A stretch of 64,000 bases of DNA from Heterostelium multicystogenum (taxonomy: Eukaryota > Evosea > Eumycetozoa > Acytosteliales > Acytosteliaceae). The DNA lies in contig RCNN01000092.1 in NCBI GenBank assembly GCA_003667245.1, positions 58,614-122,613 of the forward strand, written 5' to 3'. The position numbers were made by a program, and so were the translations under genes. The notes under the pieces are model-generated. The model made no database searches and was not told the origin of the DNA. It saw only the letters and a list, made by a program, of their open reading frames with translations. This document shows, in pieces, positions 36,489 to 48,434 of the stretch (position 1 is the stretch's first letter; every line of letters begins with the position of its first letter).

Positions 36489-37522
36489 ATGCATAGTCAT
36501 GCAATTTCAATTATTTCAGCAATTGTCGGCTGGGCTTACTTCTTTGCTTGGTCGCTATCATTCTATCCACAATTATATTTGAATTTCAAAAAGAAAATCG
36601 TAATCTATCATTCTATTTAGTTATACTTACTATCATAATACTAAAACAACAACTAACTTCTTTATCTCTAATAGTGTAAGTGGATTATCTTTTGATTTTT
36701 TGTTGTTTAATATTACTGGTTATATATGTTACTCAGCGTACAATTGTGTGCTGTTTTGGGAGCCGCTCGTAAAAGAAGAGTATCTATCGAAATATGGACC
36801 ACCCATACCAGTGCAACCAAATGATATGTAAGTCTAATGAATCTGTTTATTACAATACTCTGAAAAATTTAATAACATTATTATATAGTGCATTCGCCTT
36901 GCATGCAGTAGTCATTACTGTTCTAACTATTATTCAATGTTTCATCTATGATCGAGCTGGACAAAAGAACTCACTCTATTCGATTTTAATTACAGTTGGC
37001 ATTTGGCTGTCTGTTTTCATTGTTGCTGGTTTGGGTGGAGGAAAGGTTGTCACCTGGTTGTGGTTCATTAACTACTTGAGTTACGTCAAGCTGTTCATTA
37101 CATTCATCAAATATGTGCCACAGGCTTGGATTAACTTTAAGAGAAAGAGCACAACTGGATGGAGTATTGGAAATGTTTTACTTGATTTCTCTGGAGGTAT
37201 TCTCTCACTACTTCAAATGCTCTTAGACGCAATCAACGCAGGTACTATCATCACCAACTGAATTCAATCCTATTCACAACCAGGATATTAATACTAATGA
37301 AATGTTATACGAAATACAATAGATAATTGGAAAGTATTCATTGGAGATCCTGTGAAGTTTGGACTATCGATTTTCAGTATTTTGTTTGACGTCCTATTTA
37401 TGATTCAACATTATGGTTTATATAGAAATGCACACCAGAAAACAGGATACCAACAAATTCAAACACCGCCCGACTCCTACGAAGATCTCGCACCAAAGAG
37501 TTTCAATGAGAAACAAACATAA
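36489..37522 (+). CDS. ctns: Cystinosin, lysosomal cystine/H+ exporter
   Basis: Four exons: 36489-36599, 36675-36827, 36899-37241 and 37323-37522, about 268 residues. PQ-loop 1 is WSLSFYPQLYLNFKKK leading into VSGLSFDFLLFNITGY. Then come PPIPVQPNDIAFALHA and PQ-loop 2 YVPQAWINFKRKSTTGWSIG with LLDFSGGILSLLQM. These match cystinosin throughout the seven-helix core. The long glycosylated lumenal N-domain of animal cystinosin is absent; the protein begins at the first membrane helix. The C-terminus carries GYQQI, equivalent to the animal GYDQL lysosomal sorting signal. One A too many near 36594-36597 breaks frame at the end of exon 1. Cystinosin exports cystine from lysosomes with protons. Confidence 0.93.
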
Positions 37523-38367
37523 ATTATTTATTTACTTTAATAGCAGTACAATTACATTTCATTTCCTCATGATTCAATGAAATGAGCACATTTATTCAAT
37601 ATCAAATAGATTTTTGATAAAGAGATTACCACTAATTTTTAGGAGTAGGTACAGTATGTATTAGTCTAGTCTAATTATCATCAGGTATCAATAGCAATAT
37701 CAACTATACCCCACTCTATCTCATAGGTTAGCTTAATATTGTGTTGATTGATTTGAGTTTGAAATTTAAGATAATTCAGTTACAAAAAGGTTATGTGGAC
37801 ACAAGGTTTTAGTGCGCCAAAATTTAAATTTTTGATGATTGCTCTTTCCCGCTCTTTTTTTTGTTTGAATGCAATAATAATAATTATAGGCAACATTTAC
37901 ATACTTGGTCTGATGAAATTTTATTTAAATAATTTTATACTTTGTTGATTCAACTTTCTCTCTATTGGCTTTCTTTATTCATTTCCTCATATACATAAAC
38001 CCAACTTTCAACTTTGTTAGTTTTCTTAGGTTTACACTTACTTTAAAAACACAAAAAGATTATATATATATTTTTAAGTAAATAATATTATAATAAACAA
38101 CTACTACTACATCAAATAACATTTACATATGTATATAAATCATTAAAATAACAACAACAACAAACAAACAAACAAATAATATCAATTAGAAAAAAGATCA
38201 CTTATTTAAGTATAATTGCTTTTCTAAATTTTTTAATACAATCAATACAATCCAATCCAATCAATACTCAACAAACCAAGAGTTCACTCTTTAGCTTCCT
38301 CAAACACTTTAATTTATTTATTTTTTCTATATTCATCTTTATCTCTATCTTTATAAAAAATTTTAAA
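37523..38367. other. Intergenic DNA
   Basis: AT-rich spacer and promoter of the FHA gene, with AACAACAACAAACAAACAAA near 38153. No coding signal. Confidence 0.6.
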
Positions 38368-41300
38368 ATGGCTGAAGTACAACAACAATCAGCTTATTTA
38401 ACATTGTTGGAAGACAACAAACCAACAAAGAAAATCACTTTAAAATCAAATAAACTAACCATTGGAAGGTAAGCAAAGAAACATTGTACCAATGACTTGG
38501 ACAACATATGGAAACTAACCCACCATCTCCAGTGATTTGAAAAGTAATATTAGAATTCATTTGCCTGGTGTATCATCAACTCATACAGTTATTCAATTAG
38601 AGAATGGATTGGTAAATATTAATAAAATCACAACTCACCATCTCTCGCTCAACTGTTCATTTTAAATTAACATGTACTTTATTTATCATAGGCAACCGTT
38701 TCAAATGCAAGCAAAATCAATCCAACCTTTCTAAACGACAAGAGTGTCCAAACTCCAACACAATTAAAAGATGGTGATATAGTTTCGATTATGGGTAGAA
38801 AATTCCAGTTCAACACCTCCCATCTCCAAGGCACACCAAAGACTCCCAAACTTTCAAAGGTTCCAATGAGTGAAAGAGTATGTTAACAACAACATGGTTG
38901 CAATCATATACTATAGTACTTACTAACACTTCACTATATTTTTAATTGTAGAAAAAGATACCTCTTCAACCACTTGATAATATTCTTTCAGTTGAAAATA
39001 ATAGCAACTCACCTTTGGCATCAAAGAAACCATTGGTTGCTCCCTCCACTGTCGCAAAAATCAATGTTTCAAAAGGAACTCAAATGATAAAGAAACAACA
39101 ACCCATTAAATTTGCTGAGCCAACTCCTAAGAAGACACCAATGCCTAACAGAAAGCAACAGGTGGAAGATCAGTTCTCCAGTGATGAAGACGACCACTCT
39201 CTCAACGAAAATGATATGTCTTCCCATCAAGATGTCATGTCGACACCGGGATCACAATACTCAACCCCAACAGCATCCAATGCATCTTCAATGTCTCCAC
39301 CCAACACTCCATACTCTGTTTACTCTAACAACTCGGCATTGTCGGCCAACTCAAAGACCAAATCTGGAACCAAATCCACACCTGGTTCAACGGTTCAATT
39401 CGACGTTGCCACACCAGCTCCCTCTACTGGCAAGCCCATTCGTGGTATCTTGAAGACTCCTCGTCCAAAATCATACGAAATGTCACCAGAAGGCACTTTA
39501 TCCATGTCTACTTTTATGAACTCTACCTCTGGCGACACCATTCCATTCCATCTTTCACAGAGTGTACTCAACTACCAACAAACTCCAATGAGACCCAATG
39601 CTAGTGTCATTGCTTCCAAGACACCAGTTTCTATTCTCAAATCATCTGTTGCCAAAGTTACAGAGCAACCATCCAGTAGCGCACCAACTCCAGCTAAAAA
39701 GATGGCCAAGATTGCTACACTAATCACACACTGGAGTTCAATAAGAATGAAGTCATCTTGGCTACCCCTGCCAAGAATGCCAGAATATCAACCAACTCAT
39801 CACCAATGTCAACCGAAGATTTAGAGATGGAGGACTTTGAACAAGATGTTTATGAAGAACCAGAGCAAGTATACGAAAGAAGAGCAAGTTCAAGAGGAAG
39901 AACAAGTTCAAGAGGAAGCAGAACAAGAGGAAGTTTCCACAAAGAATAAAAAGAAAAACAAGAAGAAGCAAAATAAGAAAGCTCAACCACTTGTTATTGT
40001 TCCAAGACATACTCCAGACGAGAAGAACCAAAACAAGCCCAATACATTCACACGTATCGATAGTACTTTGATCTCGCCAGCCTCTACTCCTGTTTTGCCA
40101 AGAGTTGCTCCTTTGACAAAGCGTACTGTTCGTGAGCAAATCAGAGCCACTGATAGCGATATCGTTACTTTCGATGAATCTTTTGCTAGTGACTACAGTA
40201 TCTTTACTCCAGCCTCTAGTCGTCGTGCTTCAACTTTGTCTAATAAGAGCTCACCCATGTTTACCCCACTCCATGGATCTACTACTCAATTGTCCAGACA
40301 ATCTACTCCTTCCTCTGCTCTCAGATCTTTGTTTGAATCCATTTCTTCTGCCTTCTCTTCAAAGTCAAACACTTCAACACCAATCAGAAATCAATTGGCA
40401 GAAATAGAAGCAGATGATACCATGAAGACTGAAGAAGATGAAGATCCCTTGATGACTGAGGAAGACGAAGAAGAATATTACTCTGCCAATGACAGTGTAT
40501 ATACTGAAAACACTGAAGTACCAGAGAATTTCGATGAACAAGAGGAGGAGTTGGAACAAGAAGAAGAATTGGAGCAAGAAGAGGAGCTTGACCAAGAATT
40601 GGATCAAGAAAGAGTTTGAGCAAGAAGTAGAATTGGAGCAAGAGGAAGAGCTTGACCAAGAATTGGATCAAGAAGAGTTTGAGCAAGAAGAAGAACTTGA
40701 CCAAGAACTTGACCAAGAATCGGATCAAGATGAGTTGGAGCAAGAGGAGTTAGAGCACGAAGAGATGGAAGAAAATGCCGATCAAGAGCTTCAATTTGAT
40801 ACAGATGAGCATTTTACAAATTCAAGTGCCTCTGGTCATTATGATGATGAAGATGAGTCTGAAGTTGCTCAGCTTGCCGAAGAGGCCGAGGAAGCCGAAT
40901 ATGAGGATGAACATACGAGTCTCACCTCGAACAAGAGGAGGAAGATGCATATGAAGCTATTGAAGAAGAGGTAGAAAATGATGTTGAGTTATTAGAAGAG
41001 GAGCAATTGTTTGAAGAGGAGGAAGAAGAAGAGTTTGATGAAGAGTTAGATGTGGAGTTCCAAGATGATGAAGATGATGAAGATGAGAATGAAGAGATGG
41101 AGTATCAAGAACTAGACTATGAAGAAGAAAACGAAGATGAAATTGATGATAACATGGAAACAAATTATGATCAAGAGTTTGATGAAATCCCATTTGACGA
41201 GGAAGATCAAGAGGTAGATGAAGAACAATACAATGAAGTACAAACTCCATCAACCACTCCAGTTAAGACTAAAACTCCAGTTAAAGTTCAAACTCCAGTA

Positions 41301-43248
41301 AAGGCCCAAACCCCAGTCAAGACTCAAACTCCAGTCAAGACTCAAACTCCAGTTAAGGTCCAAACTCCAGTCAAGACTCAAACTCCCGTCAAGATTCCAA
41401 ACCCCAGCAAAGACTCAAACCCCAGCTAAGGTTCAAACCCCAGCAAAGACTCAACTCCAGTTAAGGTCCAAACCCCAGCTAAGACTCAAACCCCAGCTAA
41501 GGTTCAAACTCCAGTCAAGACTCAAACTCCAGTCAAGACTCAAACTCCAGTCAAGACTCAAACCCCAGCTAAGACTCAAACTCCAGTTAAGGTCCAAACT
41601 CCAGCTAAGGTTCAAACCCCAGCAAAGACTCAAACTCCAGCTAAGGTTCAAACCCCAGCAAAGACTCAAACTCCAGCTAAGGTTCAAACCCCAGTCAAGA
41701 CTCAAACTCCAGTCAAGACTCAAACTCCAGTCAAGACTCAAACTCCAGCTAAAACTCAAACTCCAGTTAAGGCCCAAACTCCAGCTAAAACTCAAACTCC
41801 AGCTAAGACTCAAACTCCAGTCAAAACTGAAACTCCAGCAAAGTCCCAGACTAATAATACCCCCGCCACACAGTCAAAGAAACGTAAGAGTATTTCTCTT
41901 GATGATTTAGAAACCGATTCAAATTCAGCACAAGTTGGAAAATTTATTGTCCCAGAGTCATCACCTGCTAAGACTCCTATGCGTTCATTGAGAAAGAGCT
42001 TTGTTTCAACCATTGACAGTTTTGATCCAGATATGGTACATTCAGTCTCATCCAAACCACAAGAATTATTGTTTGAAGAATCTGTGAAAGATGAGACTTT
42101 TATCGAAGATCAAGTTGTTGCTGAACCTGTTTCAAAAATCCAAGAAAAAGAAAGCCAAGAAGGCTGTACCAGAAACAGTTATAGCTGAAATTCCTGAACC
42201 TATCGAAGAAGAGAGCGAGACCCCTGAGCCTGTAGTCATAGCATCTAAGAAGAGCAAGAGATCCAAGAAATCTAAGAGTTCAGAAGTCATTGCTGAAGAG
42301 GTAGAGGTAACTCCTGAACCTGTTGTTGAGAGTGAGGAAGTTGTTCAAGAGGTTCAAGTGCAACCAAAACAGTCCAGAAGATCAAAACGTATTACTGCTC
42401 CAGAGGTTGTAGAAGAGACAGTCGTTGAGGAAGAGATCCAAGAACCACCAAAGAAATCCAAAAAATCAAAGAAGGTCGTCGAAGTCGAAAAAGAACCAGA
42501 GGAAGTTGTAATTCCCGTTGAAGAACCATTAAAGAGATCGACAAGATCAAAGAGAATTACTGCTCCAGAGGTTGTAGAAGAACCAGTCGTTGAGGAGGAG
42601 GTCCAAGAACCACCAAAGAAATCGAGAAGATCAAAGAGAATTACTGAGCCAGAAGTTGTAGAAGAGCCAGTCGTTGAAGAAGAGATCCAAGAACCACCAA
42701 AGAAATCAAAAAAATCAAAGAAGGTCGTAGAAGTTGAAGAAGAGGATGTCCCTCTAGTTGAAGAGCCTCCTAAGAGATCCAGAAGATCAAAGAAGTTAGT
42801 AGAGGTTGCCGAAGAGCCAGAAGTCTCAGTTCCAACTAAAAAGTCCTCAAAAAAGCTTGCCGACTCCGCTGCAGATGACTCCAAAACAGTCAAATCCTCA
42901 AAGTCTTCAAAGAAGGAAGAGGTAGTGATTAAATCAACTAGTAAAAGATCAAAAAAACAACCAGTTGATGAAGCTGAACAAGAAGTTGAAGAGGAAGTAG
43001 AAGAGGTCAAGCCATCTAAGTCAACTTCAAGATCAAAATCAAAGAAACAACCAGTTGTTGAAGAAGAGCAAGAAGAAGTTGAAGAAGTTGTAAAACCATC
43101 CAAATCTAGATCAAAATCCTCAAAGAAACAAGAGGAAATCGAGGAGGAAGAGATTCCAAGCAAGCCAATCGTATCCAAGAGAAGTAAAAGAGCTGCTGCC
43201 GTTGTTGAGACCGTCGAGGAAAAACCAAAGAAGAAAACAAGAAAGTAA
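38368..43248 (+). CDS. FHA protein with CDK-site repeats, Ki-67-like layout
   Basis: Exons 38368-38468, 38533-38611, 38690-38877 and 38952 onward. The N-terminal FHA domain has KLTIGRSDLKSNIRIHLPGV, SSTH, NPTFLND and LKDGDIVSIMGRKFQF. Ser/Thr-Pro-rich disordered sequence follows, with GILKTPRPKSYE and a region around VTFDESFASDYSIFTP. Next are Glu/Gln/Asp-rich stretches (40540-41250), about 30 TPVK/TPAK hexapeptides (41268-41830), and a basic C-terminus of PPKKSKKSKK/RSKRITAPE modules ending EKPKKKTRK. TP-x-K is the CDK consensus. FHA plus many CDK repeats plus a basic chromatin-like tail is the plan of Ki-67, the coat of mitotic chromosomes, and the FHA pattern IRIxLPxVSxxH is also Ki-67-like. 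Breaks occur near 39730, 39890, 40616, 40950, 41420 and 42135. FHA is certain; Ki-67 equivalence is inference. Confidence 0.8.
41268..41830 (+). repeat. Coding minisatellite, 18-bp unit (QTPVKT)
   Basis: About 31 tandem 18-bp units of the form AAGACTCAAACTCCAGTC encode (T/V)QTP(V/A)K. One frame slip is present near 41420-41455. Each unit supplies one minimal CDK site. The repeat is nearly homogeneous, so the unit number probably differs between strains. Confidence 0.92.
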
Positions 43249-43390
43249 AATGATTTAAATCATTGCTTGAGCAATCCAACATGTACAGTTACCAAACACT
43301 CAATCTATCCTTTGTTGGAATTAGGTTGATTGTCATTTTTAATAAATTATTATAATATAAAATCTAACTTTATTGATTGAGTTGACTAGA

Positions 43391-44611
43391 TTATTTTCTA
43401 TGCCTGTGTCTCTTATCGTGATTGCCAGCCGATTTCTCTTGCTCTTTTCTTTGGTTTCTTTCTTCTCTCTTTTGTTGTTGTTTTTCTTTCTTATCTCTAT
43501 AGGCTTTCTTTATTTCTTCTTCATCTTCCTCTTCTTCCTCCTCATCTTCCTCTTCCTCTTCCTCTTCATCAGCTTCATTTTCTTCTTTCTCCTCGTCTTC
43601 CTCCTTATCACCATCTTCATCTTCATCTTCTTCATCATCGTCTTCGTCTTCATCTTCATCATCATCTTCATCCTCGTCATCTTCTTCCTCTCCATATTCA
43701 ATTTCTTGAACTAATCTGTTTGGATTGGAAATTAAACCATCTTCATCTTCTAAATTCAAGGAATTCAACTTGTTCAGTTGCTCTTCTTGACACTTTTTAA
43801 TGAAATCATTCTGTACATTGACAACCTCGGCACTATCTTTACACTTTGAATATCTTTCGAAGAGATCCTTATTTACTGTATAGAATGATGGTCCCCATTT
43901 AAATCCACTTAAAATTTGATGTCCTTCCTTATCAAATCCTGTAATGAATAAACATGCTGCTACTGCTTCAACACATGATAGTTTGAATGGTTTACCATAG
44001 TTGACTGGATTGGCGGCAATTAAAAATGGTACTAACATAGGAAAGGTAAGTAACATTATCAAAAATACAATAAACAATGCCTCACTACTTACATAATCTA
44101 TCATGACCACCTCTCATCTTGGCAAAAGGAATAGATTCTAACTTAGCCCATGAACAATCAACGACAGATATACCAAGTTGCTCAACTATATCTTTGTCAA
44201 TTGGTGAAATAGATTGTTTTCCATCAGGTCTGTACCATGAATAGTTGTTATTTTTCATTAGATATGATTGATATTAGTTAACCATTGATCACATAACATT
44301 GTTTTAAAACACTCTTAGAGTAAACTTACGTTAGAACGATTCCTCTAAACTTATTGCCAAGACTGATTGTTTTGACATAACCGAGTCTTTCTAATTTTTC
44401 TTCCGGTGCATTTCTTACTGTCGCACTGACCAAAATCCCACATAGCCAACTTAATTGGATAGCTTTGTGCCAGAATTCTGTGTTTCTCTTCACCCTTGCT
44501 TATTGAAAGATCAACTTGGTGAGTCTTGCCATTGTCTTCAAAAGATCTCTCTTTATGTTTACTAGTAGTAACTTTCTTTTGTTTATTTGATTGTGATGTT
44601 GACTTTACCAT
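43391..44611 (-). CDS. tsr3: 18S rRNA aminocarboxypropyltransferase Tsr3
   Basis: Three exons (44340-44611, 44093-44229, 43391-44031). Diagnostic Tsr3 motifs: LAMWDFGQCDSKKCTGRK, RGIVLTPDGKQSISPIDK, VVDCSWAKLE, RLLPFLIAANPVNYGKP, KLSCVEAVAACLFITGF and LSGFKWGPSFYTVN. Tsr3 adds the acp group to the hypermodified pseudouridine of small-subunit rRNA (m1acp3-psi) in late cytoplasmic 40S maturation. An RLI-like N-terminal motif and the SPOUT-like core are complete. The C-terminus has a very acidic Asp/Glu run (about 43520-43690) and then a basic KRHRHRK end. The T5 run at 44395-44399 breaks frame in exon 1. It converges tail to tail with the FHA gene, 143 bp apart. Confidence 0.95.
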
Positions 44612-44817
44612 CTTTCTGAATTTAGTCAGAATAAGTTTTTCGTTCGTTTAATTAACCAACATTACTAACCTGTCAATCAATAACATCATAATATAAAAGA
44701 ATGTTTGCTTCTATAATAAAGATTTTAGAATAAAGGGAATCATTTTATTTAGGATGAACAGATTGAATAGTATATTTATTTACAAAATTCATTATTATTT
44801 TATTTACATCATCGGAA

Positions 44818-44890
44818 GCCCGGTTAGCTCAGTCGGTAGAGCGCACGGCTCTTAACCGTGTGGTCGTGGGTTCGAGCCCCACATTGGGCG
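44818..44890 (+). tRNA. tRNA-Lys (CTT)
   Basis: 73 nt. Acceptor GCCCGGT/ATTGGGC with two G-T pairs, A box TTAGCTCAGTCGG, CACGG/CCGTG anticodon stem with loop CTCTTAA (CTT at 34-36), B box GGGTTCGAGCCCC. No T4 run follows within the next 30 nt. Confidence 0.95.
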
Positions 44891-44916
44891 TTCTTCTTTA
44901 ATTTAAAAAGACCATA

Positions 44917-44926
44917 ATGCGCGCAT
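44917..44926. other. GC-rich palindrome 3' of tRNA-Lys
   Basis: ATGCGCGCAT, a perfect 10-bp palindrome of alternating purine and pyrimidine, 26 nt after the tRNA. Nearly the same as the motif behind tRNA-Ala. Confidence 0.55.
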
Positions 44927-44949
44927 GAAGGATTAGATTTAAAATAGAA

Positions 44950-45316
44950 AGTCTGCTTGTGACGCCTTGGGTCGTGGGTTCGAATCCCGGTTTTCCAGTT
45001 TTTCCCCATACACTTCCAGTGAACCCATGTACTTTCAAGTCTGTATGATACCATCCCGCCATGAAGAATATGTAAATTGACAAGCGAAGCCCTCAACTAC
45101 GTAAACCATTGGTGTACTCTTAAAATCTTCTGTCGCAACAGTCCACTGTTGAAACACCTTGCTCCAATAATAATAGGCAGTCATGCCTCTATAAAATGAT
45201 GGTCATCACAACCGGCCTGTGGTTGTAAAAAAAAGAAATCTGTAGGCTTCTAAACCCTACCTTAAATAAACAACTGTATGGTTATAACAACAAAAAAAAA
45301 AAAAAAAAAAAAAAAA
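44950..45316 (+). mobile_element. SINE-like element, copy B (5'-truncated)
   Basis: Matches copies A and C from GTCTGCTTGTGACGCC onward, keeps the B box (about 44974-44990) and lacks the A-box end. It has a 12-nt internal gap relative to the others near 45137. It ends in an A run (45291-45316) and starts 60 nt after tRNA-Lys on the same strand. 5' truncation with a poly(A) tail is the mark of LINE-driven retrotransposition. Confidence 0.75.
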
Positions 45317-45366
45317 GTATCGCCTTATACATATATATATATATATATATATTCACCTGGATGATT

Positions 45367-45391
<25 letters not shown>
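45317..45391 (+). repeat. AT microsatellite and family B retroelement tail
   Basis: A TA dinucleotide run is followed by ATTCACCTGGATGATTA and about 25 A residues. The last 18 bp equal the 3' end of family B at 18868 and 49509 (minus). Only the terminal bases remain. Confidence 0.6.
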
Positions 45392-45408
<17 letters not shown>

Positions 45409-45958
45409 CTATATATCAAGAGCCACTTGATGTGGTTAATTATATACTTATCGTTCTTTATCATTCTCTTTACTAAGTATATAATTAACTATTCTACTTT
45501 AGTATAGCTATTTCTTGCTCTTTTGTCATCGAAATCCAAATTCCTTTTTTTTCACTTTTTCGCATTACACCTAGCTTCTTCGTTACCGCCCTTTTGGCAG
45601 TCACTATTCTATGCCCAGGCTACAGTTCCTAATCAACGTTTAGTAGGGCCGCTAAATGTTTGCCTCTTTCAAGCGTATGTCTGGGTGAATCATTAACTTA
45701 TTCAGGTACTGGAGCTCTCTGGTCCCCACCAGGCTGATGCAGGCAGCTTAGATGTGGAGGTACAGAATACTGCTTGTGCATAGAAATCATGGGTTAGCCT
45801 CACCATGTCGACTCTCATTGGCCGTCGTTAGAACTTAACCTAATTGAACAAGAGAAAATCTGCAGAAGGCGTGACTTTGACACTACGACGCTACCCCTTG
45901 CCTCATTCTCATCTTTGGTAGATAGCATCATTTTAGTTCCTCAAGATACAAACTCTCA
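45392..45958. other. Non-coding DNA of higher GC, probable element body
   Basis: After a TA run the sequence becomes clearly less AT-rich (for example AGTAGGGCCGCTAAATG near 45642) with no open frame. It runs straight into the family C tail at 45959, so it may be the non-coding body of that element. I found no second copy of this body in the window. Confidence 0.4.
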
Positions 45959-46124
45959 GTTGTTAATCAACTTGATGGTTCCAGCCATCCAATTAAATAA
46001 AGCTTAATACTTCTTTTATTACCTCCTTAAAAAAAAAAAAAATAAAATAAAATAGAAAATTGATGGCTCCAGTCATCCTAAAAATAAAGCTTAATACTTT
46101 AATTTTTTCTCTTTAAAAAAAAAA
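45959..46124 (+). repeat. Two family C retroelement tails in tandem
   Basis: 45959-46042 closely matches 33374-33453 and ends in A runs. 46070-46124 is a second, shorter and more diverged copy (TGATGGCTCCAGTCATCC, AAATAAAGCTTAATACTT, A run). They lie head to tail, both on the plus strand like the tRNA-Lys. Confidence 0.6.
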
Positions 46125-46136
46125 CAAATAATATTG

Positions 46137-46640
46137 GTGAAGTTGAGAGTCCTGTCACTGTATAGGTTGTTGGATACCACCCTAGAGCAATATCCCCAAT
46201 ATGGTACTTCCATTTTCTCTACCAGAGATTGTGAATATGTTCAAGTTCTTCTTGAAATCATTGACAGCAGCGGTGGTAGCTGATTCTATATTGTCTTTGG
46301 AAGCCAATGACAAGGAGAGCTAATGGTAATTGTACCAAGTTTTTATAGTATTTGGCTGACAACTTGGGGATGTTTGTGAAGTCAAGTGTCTTGTCACCAT
46401 ACAGATTGTTGGACACCATCTCCATATGGCTCTGATGATGAGCGGGTTAAAGTCAAGAAAGACAATTTGGTTCTCTTACCGGATTTGGTGGTAATAAAAC
46501 CACAATATCTTCTATATTGATTCTTGATTTTGGATAACAAGGTTAAAACAGAGAACTGCAAATGAAGAAGTAATGGTTGTATGGTTCTGAGGGAAGATTT
46601 ATTATAAATTAAATAAACTAGATCTGTTTGATTATAAAAA
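46137..46640 (-). pseudogene. Degenerate LINE ORF2 3' fragments
   Basis: 46187-46620 parallels the last part of the intact ORF2 at 49740-50160, including codons for LTLLSKIKNQYRRYCG and TKSGKRTKL, but is interrupted by indels and stops. 46137-46186 is a second short piece resembling 49913-49965. Orientation is opposite to the tails on its left. These are dead remains of the same LINE family. Confidence 0.75.
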
Positions 46641-46779
46641 AACAATTGGTAACGACCACTAAAATCATTGATAAAGTTTCATCCTGACTATCGGAGATCT
46701 CTACAAAATTTGCTCGAAATAATAGACAGAGTAAACATCATAAACCTTCATGTCATATTTGGGGTTTATTTATAATCTT

Positions 46780-48434
46780 TTAGATCAAGACTTTTTTACT
46801 CTTGGACATAGGTGACCATGTTGAAGAAGTAACTATACCACCCTTTAACTTGTCGCGCCCGCACACAACCAAAAAGTGATTGGTGTTGTTGTCTATTCTA
46901 CGTAGATGATAGTTCCCTAAAATGTGAATGTTGATAATAGTAGTTGGAGTGTCGCCAAAGAGTTTGCTCTCAAGAAATTCTTGTGACACCATATCGTTCG
47001 GACAGATGGTGGTATCACTGAGCTTGGGTGATCGATTACTTTGTCATAGTATCTAAAGTCTATCATCTCCACTCCATCAGGTATGGAGCCAATTTGAAGA
47101 GGTTGGTTAAACATTCTACTTAAATGGAGCTGTTTGCAACTAGATGGAATGACTCCTCGAGGAATATCGCAATTGAAGGCAAATAAAAGATCCAGTGATT
47201 CCACTCCATCAGGAATGGATCCGCTTTCAAGAGGGTGATTGAAGTTATCCGAAAGTATCAGCTTTTCTCACTTTGGGCAGTGAGTTTGGTGCAATTGGAG
47301 CATTGTATATCGATCCAAGTTGAAGTACATCCATGATTTCTCTTTCTGGAGTTGGAGGAAATATATCATTTAAAACATAACCAGTGCGTCCTAATTTAAG
47401 CGATTTCAAAAACGGGGGAAGTACATTACCTCTTAAATGAAGGAAAGTACTAAATCCAAAATCGAGATGAGTTATATTCGATGGAATTCGACTTTCAAAA
47501 GTGTAATTAGGTGGCAGCTTCAAACTTATTCTATTGACTTGTGGTATCAAATGAAGTTGTTTGATCCAGCTTGGTGGCAAATTCTCAAGAGCTCGAAGTG
47601 ACTTTGGCAACACACTAGGATCATCAATTTCAGGGAGATTCTCGTTGTAAAACACTATTTCGTCAAGATTGGGAGGTAGTGAACCAGGTTTAAATTGTTG
47701 ATCAAACATTCGTCCTAACTCCAAGTATTTCAAAGATGCTGGAAGTACGCCAGGAAGCAACGGTTGATTAAATCTTTCACCAAACATAAGTGTACGCAAA
47801 TTCGGAGGCAGACTCCCTACCTCCAGTGGCTGATTGAACATGATCGACATATCTAATTCTGTGACAGTTGACGGCAGAAAACCAAGTGGTAAAGGTTGAT
47901 CAAATTCATTTGTAAAGTGTACTGATTGGACATCAGATTGATGCAGTAGATTTCCAAGCCATCCAAGCTTAAAATCGAAACTTTCAGAGAATTCTACACT
48001 TACTACATCACTTGGTAGCCTCAGTAAATCATGATTATTAAGAGCATCCTCTAAACAAACAGAAATGAATGTTAGAACTATTCTTAACGATCGACTAGCA
48101 TTGACACTAACAGTCATCTTACCATAGTTAATTATATATCAGCTCTCACTTTGTAGATATCAAGATCAGCAGTATTGCAAATGCATAGATGACTTTTTTT
48201 CTGTATCGATTTAGAGTATTGTATTTGCTTGCTGTATGCGTGCCAATGAAAGTCTAGCTCTTCACTCAAACTAATCTCATTGTTGTAATTGAATACAACG
48301 TAGTTATCTCTCTCGTAGTACCATCTTCTGCATACCAAAGTGAAACTTATAATATCTAAATTATCATGTAGTTCTCTAATAATCTTATTTAATAGAATAT
48401 GTGATAAATATAGAGCTTTATTGGAATCATTCAT
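46780..48434 (-). CDS. F-box protein with FNIP repeats
   Basis: Exon 1 (48150-48434) encodes an F-box-like start: LYLSHILLNKIIRELHDN and SFTLVCRRWYYERDNYV. A GTGAGA-donor intron follows. Exon 2 (from 48048) has FNIP repeats of about 22 residues: FDQPLPLGFLPSTV, FNQPLEVGSLPPNL, FNQPLLPGVLPASL, FNHPLESGSIPDGV, FNQPLQIGSIPDGV. FNIP proteins are a hugely expanded dictyostelid LRR-like family. The F-box suggests an SCF ubiquitin-ligase substrate receptor; the target is unknown. Frame breaks near 47248 and 46985 separate the last repeats and the C-terminal FLVVCGRDKLKGG region. It sits between two retroelement clusters. Confidence 0.85.

Noticed and set aside
41451..41813. Minus ORF of Ser-Leu-Trp repeats
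   Set aside because: Antisense of the QTPVK coding minisatellite.
42354..43178. 274-residue minus ORF
   Set aside because: Shadow of the Lys/Glu-rich C-terminus of the FHA gene on the plus strand.
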